Shown piece by piece: positions 4,635-6,531 of a stretch of 6,531 bases of DNA. Below the pieces are notes generated by a model. It ran no database searches. It was not told the DNA's origin and saw only the letters and a program-made list of their open reading frames with translations. The DNA lies in NCBI GenBank assembly GCA_030152585.1, contig JASLJC010000013.1, positions 1 through 6,531 on the forward strand, read 5' to 3'. Position 1 is the stretch's first letter, and the number at the start of each line of letters is the position of its first letter. This DNA is from Savagea sp. (GTDB taxonomy: Bacteria > Bacillota > Bacilli > Bacillales_A > Planococcaceae). The translations under genes and the position numbers were made by a program.

Positions 4635-5386
4635 TTCGGTCGATTCGCACGTACAGTTATTTATTTGGTTTCTTACCTTTATCATTACCTTTACTTCGGA
4701 AAATTCGAAAACTACCAGATGATCTGCCAACATACGAGCGAGATCAATACGTTGATCAATATCCACGTCATTGGGCGCAAGGGATTTTAAACCGAACAAA
4801 AAGTGAAATATATGTAGAAGGATTAGAACATTTAACAGAAGAGCCTGCAATGATCATTTGCAATCATGAAGGGAATTTTGATATTCCGACATTGATTGCA
4901 ACATTGCCGAAGCCATTTGGATTTATTTCGAAAGTCGAAGTGAAAAAGTTGCCCGTCATTCGAGATTGGATGGAAGAAATGAACTGTATCTTTTTAGATC
5001 GTTCGGATAGACGAAGTGCAATGCAAGTATTGACAGATGCGAAAGATTCGCTCGAAGCGGGTCATTCGCTCGTCATGTTTCCAGAAGGGACGCGTAGTCA
5101 AGGTGGCGACATGCAACCGTTTAAATCAGGTTTTGCTAAAATTGCCCAAGATGCAGGAGTGCAAGTCATTCCTGTCGTTATTCGTGGAACGAGTCAAGTG
5201 ATGGAACAACATAACAATTGGATTCATCCCGCACGAATAGATGTCCAAGTGTTACCACCATTGACGAAAGAAACGGTCTCCTCTTATTCACGTAAAGCGC
5301 TCGTCGAATTAGCAGAGCAAACTATGCGCTCGGCGTGGGAGCAATTGAAACGAAAAAGAGAACAGGAAGAAAAGGATGTGCAGTAA
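4631..5386 (+). CDS. plsC: PlsC-family 1-acyl-glycerol-3-phosphate acyltransferase
   Basis: A membrane-associated acyltransferase of the PlsC/LPLAT family, 251 residues, expected to put the second acyl chain on lysophosphatidic acid to make phosphatidic acid. Motif I is NHEGNFD (78-84) with the catalytic His79 and Asp84 in HX4D spacing. Motif II is CIFLDR (119-124), preceded by SKVEVKKLP (100-108). Motif III is FPEGTR (150-155), and motif IV is VIPVVIRG (179-186). The N-terminus (9-23) is mildly hydrophobic and could lie on the membrane, and the C-terminal tail (238-251) is highly charged. Bacilli often have more than one PlsC paralogue, so the exact substrate is uncertain. The GTG start overlaps the dfrA stop, with AAAGGA (4615-4620) 10 nt upstream. 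The position next to dfrA matches that of ypkP in B. subtilis as I recall it. Confidence 0.88.
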   Translation: MIRSIRTYSYLFGFLPLSLPLLRKIRKLPDDLPTYERDQYVDQYPRHWAQGILNRTKSEIYVEGLEHLTEEPAMIICNHEGNFDIPTLIATLPKPFGFISKVEVKKLPVIRDWMEEMNCIFLDRSDRRSAMQVLTDAKDSLEAGHSLVMFPEGTRSQGGDMQPFKSGFAKIAQDAGVQVIPVVIRGTSQVMEQHNNWIHPARIDVQVLPPLTKETVSSYSRKALVELAEQTMRSAWEQLKRKREQEEKDVQ

Positions 5387-6230
5387 CGTGGGAAAAATTC
5401 ATATTGTAACAGATTCAACAGCTGACTTATTAGAAGGAGATATTGAAAAGTACGACCTTCACGTCGTGCCATTAAACATCTTTATCGATGACCAAACGTT
5501 CGTAGACCGTGTAGATTTACAACCGGACGTTTTCTTAGATATGATGCGCGAAGCGAAAGAATTACCAAAAAGTTCACAACCAGCTGTCGGTGTTATTAAA
5601 GAACTTTATGATGAACTCGGAAAAGATGGAGATTCGATTATTTCGATTCATATGACTGGTGGCATGAGTGGGACGGTTGAAGCGGCGCGTAATGCTGCAC
5701 AAATGACAACAGCAGACGTTACAGTCATTGATTCGCAATATATTTCACATGCACTTGCCTTTCAAGTGAGAGAAGCAGCTATCATGGCAAAAGAAGGAAA
5801 AACAGTCGATGAAATTGTGACGCGTCTTGAAGAAGTACGAGACAATACATCTTTATACGTCGTTGTAGACGTCCTCGACAATTTAGTGAAAGGTGGACGA
5901 ATCGGTAAAGGAGCTGGAATGATCGGTTCTTTCTTAAATATTAAACCGATTGCGATGTTACAAGACGGTGTATATGCTCCTGTCGGCAAAGCACGTAGCC
6001 ATAAGCAAGTCGTTCGCCAGTTATTTAACGAGTTTAAAGAAGCGATTGAAGGGAAAGTAGTAAAAGGAATCGGTATAGCGCATGCAAACGGTTGGAAAAT
6101 GGGCGAACCGTTAAAAGAGAAAATTGAGGAACTCGGTGTCGTTAGCGACGTCCCATTAACATACACGACGCCTATTATTAGTACACATACAGGTGAAGGT
6201 GCGATTGGATTTATGTTTTATGCAGAATAA
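5376..6230 (+). CDS. DegV-family fatty-acid-binding protein (FakB-like)
   Basis: A 284-residue cytosolic DegV-family protein. Characterised members (FakB) hold a fatty acid and present it to the kinase FakA, which makes acyl-phosphate for phospholipid synthesis. Family signatures are VTDSTADL (11-18), SSQP (66-69), MTGGMSGT (93-100), VIDS (117-120), LVKGGRIGKG (170-179) and HTGEGAIG (271-278), with length normal for the family. Two starts are possible. ATG at 5376 overlaps plsC by 11 nt and has AGGA (5364-5367) 8 nt upstream. GTG at 5388 gives MGKIHIVTDS, which matches the usual family N-terminus better but has a weaker, more distant SD (AAAGGA, 5371-5376). I give the ATG. Lying after plsC, it probably supplies the same lipid pathway. 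No fakA is seen here. Confidence 0.92.
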   Translation: MCSNVGKIHIVTDSTADLLEGDIEKYDLHVVPLNIFIDDQTFVDRVDLQPDVFLDMMREAKELPKSSQPAVGVIKELYDELGKDGDSIISIHMTGGMSGTVEAARNAAQMTTADVTVIDSQYISHALAFQVREAAIMAKEGKTVDEIVTRLEEVRDNTSLYVVVDVLDNLVKGGRIGKGAGMIGSFLNIKPIAMLQDGVYAPVGKARSHKQVVRQLFNEFKEAIEGKVVKGIGIAHANGWKMGEPLKEKIEELGVVSDVPLTYTTPIISTHTGEGAIGFMFYAE

Positions 6231-6251
6231 TTGAATGGAAGGAGAGAGCGG

Positions 6252-6531
6252 ATGCAAAAGTGGATACTCGGCTTTATGTTCGCTCTTTTCGTCTTCTTTT
6301 TAGCGAGTTGTGAAACGTCTGAACGACAAACCGTTCGCCTCGTCGGGCTTGGCGACTCGTTGACAGAAGGAATTGGAGACGAAAAAGACGAAGGCGGTTA
6401 TTTTGGTCGTGTAGTAAAACGGCTAGAAAATAGTGAAGATGTAGCAGCTGTTGAAGCATCGAATTTCGGAAAAAGTGGTCATCGAAGTGAACAGTTATTA
6501 GAACGACTCGAAAAAGAAGAAAAAATGAATC
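6252..6531 (+). CDS. ypmR: GDSL/SGNH-hydrolase lipoprotein, YpmR-like (3' end beyond window)
   Basis: The first 93 codons of a secreted lipoprotein esterase. Residues 1-19 are a lipoprotein signal peptide ending in the lipobox LASC, so Cys20 would be lipidated and the protein anchored outside the membrane. Block I of the GDSL/SGNH hydrolases is LGDSLTEG (33-40), with the nucleophile Ser36. Block II appears as NFGKSGHRS (71-79), where Gly contributes to the oxyanion hole. The Asn and Asp-His blocks lie beyond the window. The ATG at 6252 follows the SD AAGGAGAG (6239-6246). It begins 21 nt after degV with no terminator between them, so it is probably co-transcribed. The symbol is assigned by analogy with B. 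subtilis ypmR. The natural substrate is unknown. Confidence 0.85.
   Translation, partial: MQKWILGFMFALFVFFLASCETSERQTVRLVGLGDSLTEGIGDEKDEGGYFGRVVKRLENSEDVAAVEASNFGKSGHRSEQLLERLEKEEKMN

Noticed and set aside
5762..6166. Minus-strand open frame of 134 codons opposite degV
   Set aside because: It lies wholly antisense to a clear DegV-family gene, has no SD or family signature, and its composition is the mirror of degV codons.
1..6531. CRISPR array, tRNA or rRNA gene, transposase or phage genes
   Set aside because: No regularly spaced repeats, cloverleaf, rRNA core sequence or recombinase motif was seen in either strand.

Overview
The window reads as a chromosomal segment of a low-to-moderate GC Gram-positive bacterium of the order Bacillales, most likely Bacillaceae or a close relative. 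The evidence is strong AGGAGG-type ribosome binding sites, frequent GTG and TTG starts, a bacilliredoxin (which acts on bacillithiol, a Bacillales/Firmicutes thiol), and gene order brxA(yphP)-ypiP-ypjP-...-thy-dfrA that I recall from the Bacillus subtilis yp* region. The genus cannot be fixed from the sequence alone.

Layout: (1) Positions 1-71 hold the start of a minus-strand gene, with a TTG start and a hydrophobic N-terminus, diverging from the rest; both divergent promoters can be proposed in the gap. (2) Positions 286-2165 hold brxA, ypiP and ypjP in one transcription unit. brxA and ypiP overlap, a hairpin lies over the ypjP ribosome binding site, and a strong intrinsic terminator follows at 2171-2209. 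(3) Positions 2210-3141 form an AT-rich interruption. It contains an 11-bp inverted repeat pair, an unrecognised four-helix small membrane protein gene (2350-2823, about 24% GC by hand count), and a 356-bp gene-free stretch with a structured, terminator-ending element at 2982-3051. (4) An extended -10 promoter at 3142-3150 then drives a tightly packed five-gene run to the window end: thyA, dfrA, a plsC-family acyltransferase, a DegV/FakB-type fatty-acid-binding protein, and a truncated GDSL lipoprotein resembling YpmR.

ThyA and DfrA form the classic thymidylate/folate pair: ThyA oxidises methylene-tetrahydrofolate to dihydrofolate while making dTMP, and DfrA reduces it back. The next three genes are all lipid-linked: a lysophosphatidate-type acyltransferase, a protein that presents fatty acids to the kinase FakA, and a surface GDSL hydrolase. 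The first unit joins thiol-redox repair (BrxA) to an RsmJ-like methyltransferase and an exported protein of unknown role. Most of the window is ordinary core genome. The parts that deserve a second look are the AT-rich island with its inverted repeats, the mutually exclusive stems at 2982-3051, and the hairpin over the ypjP ribosome binding site. I see no clearly new defence or mobile system.
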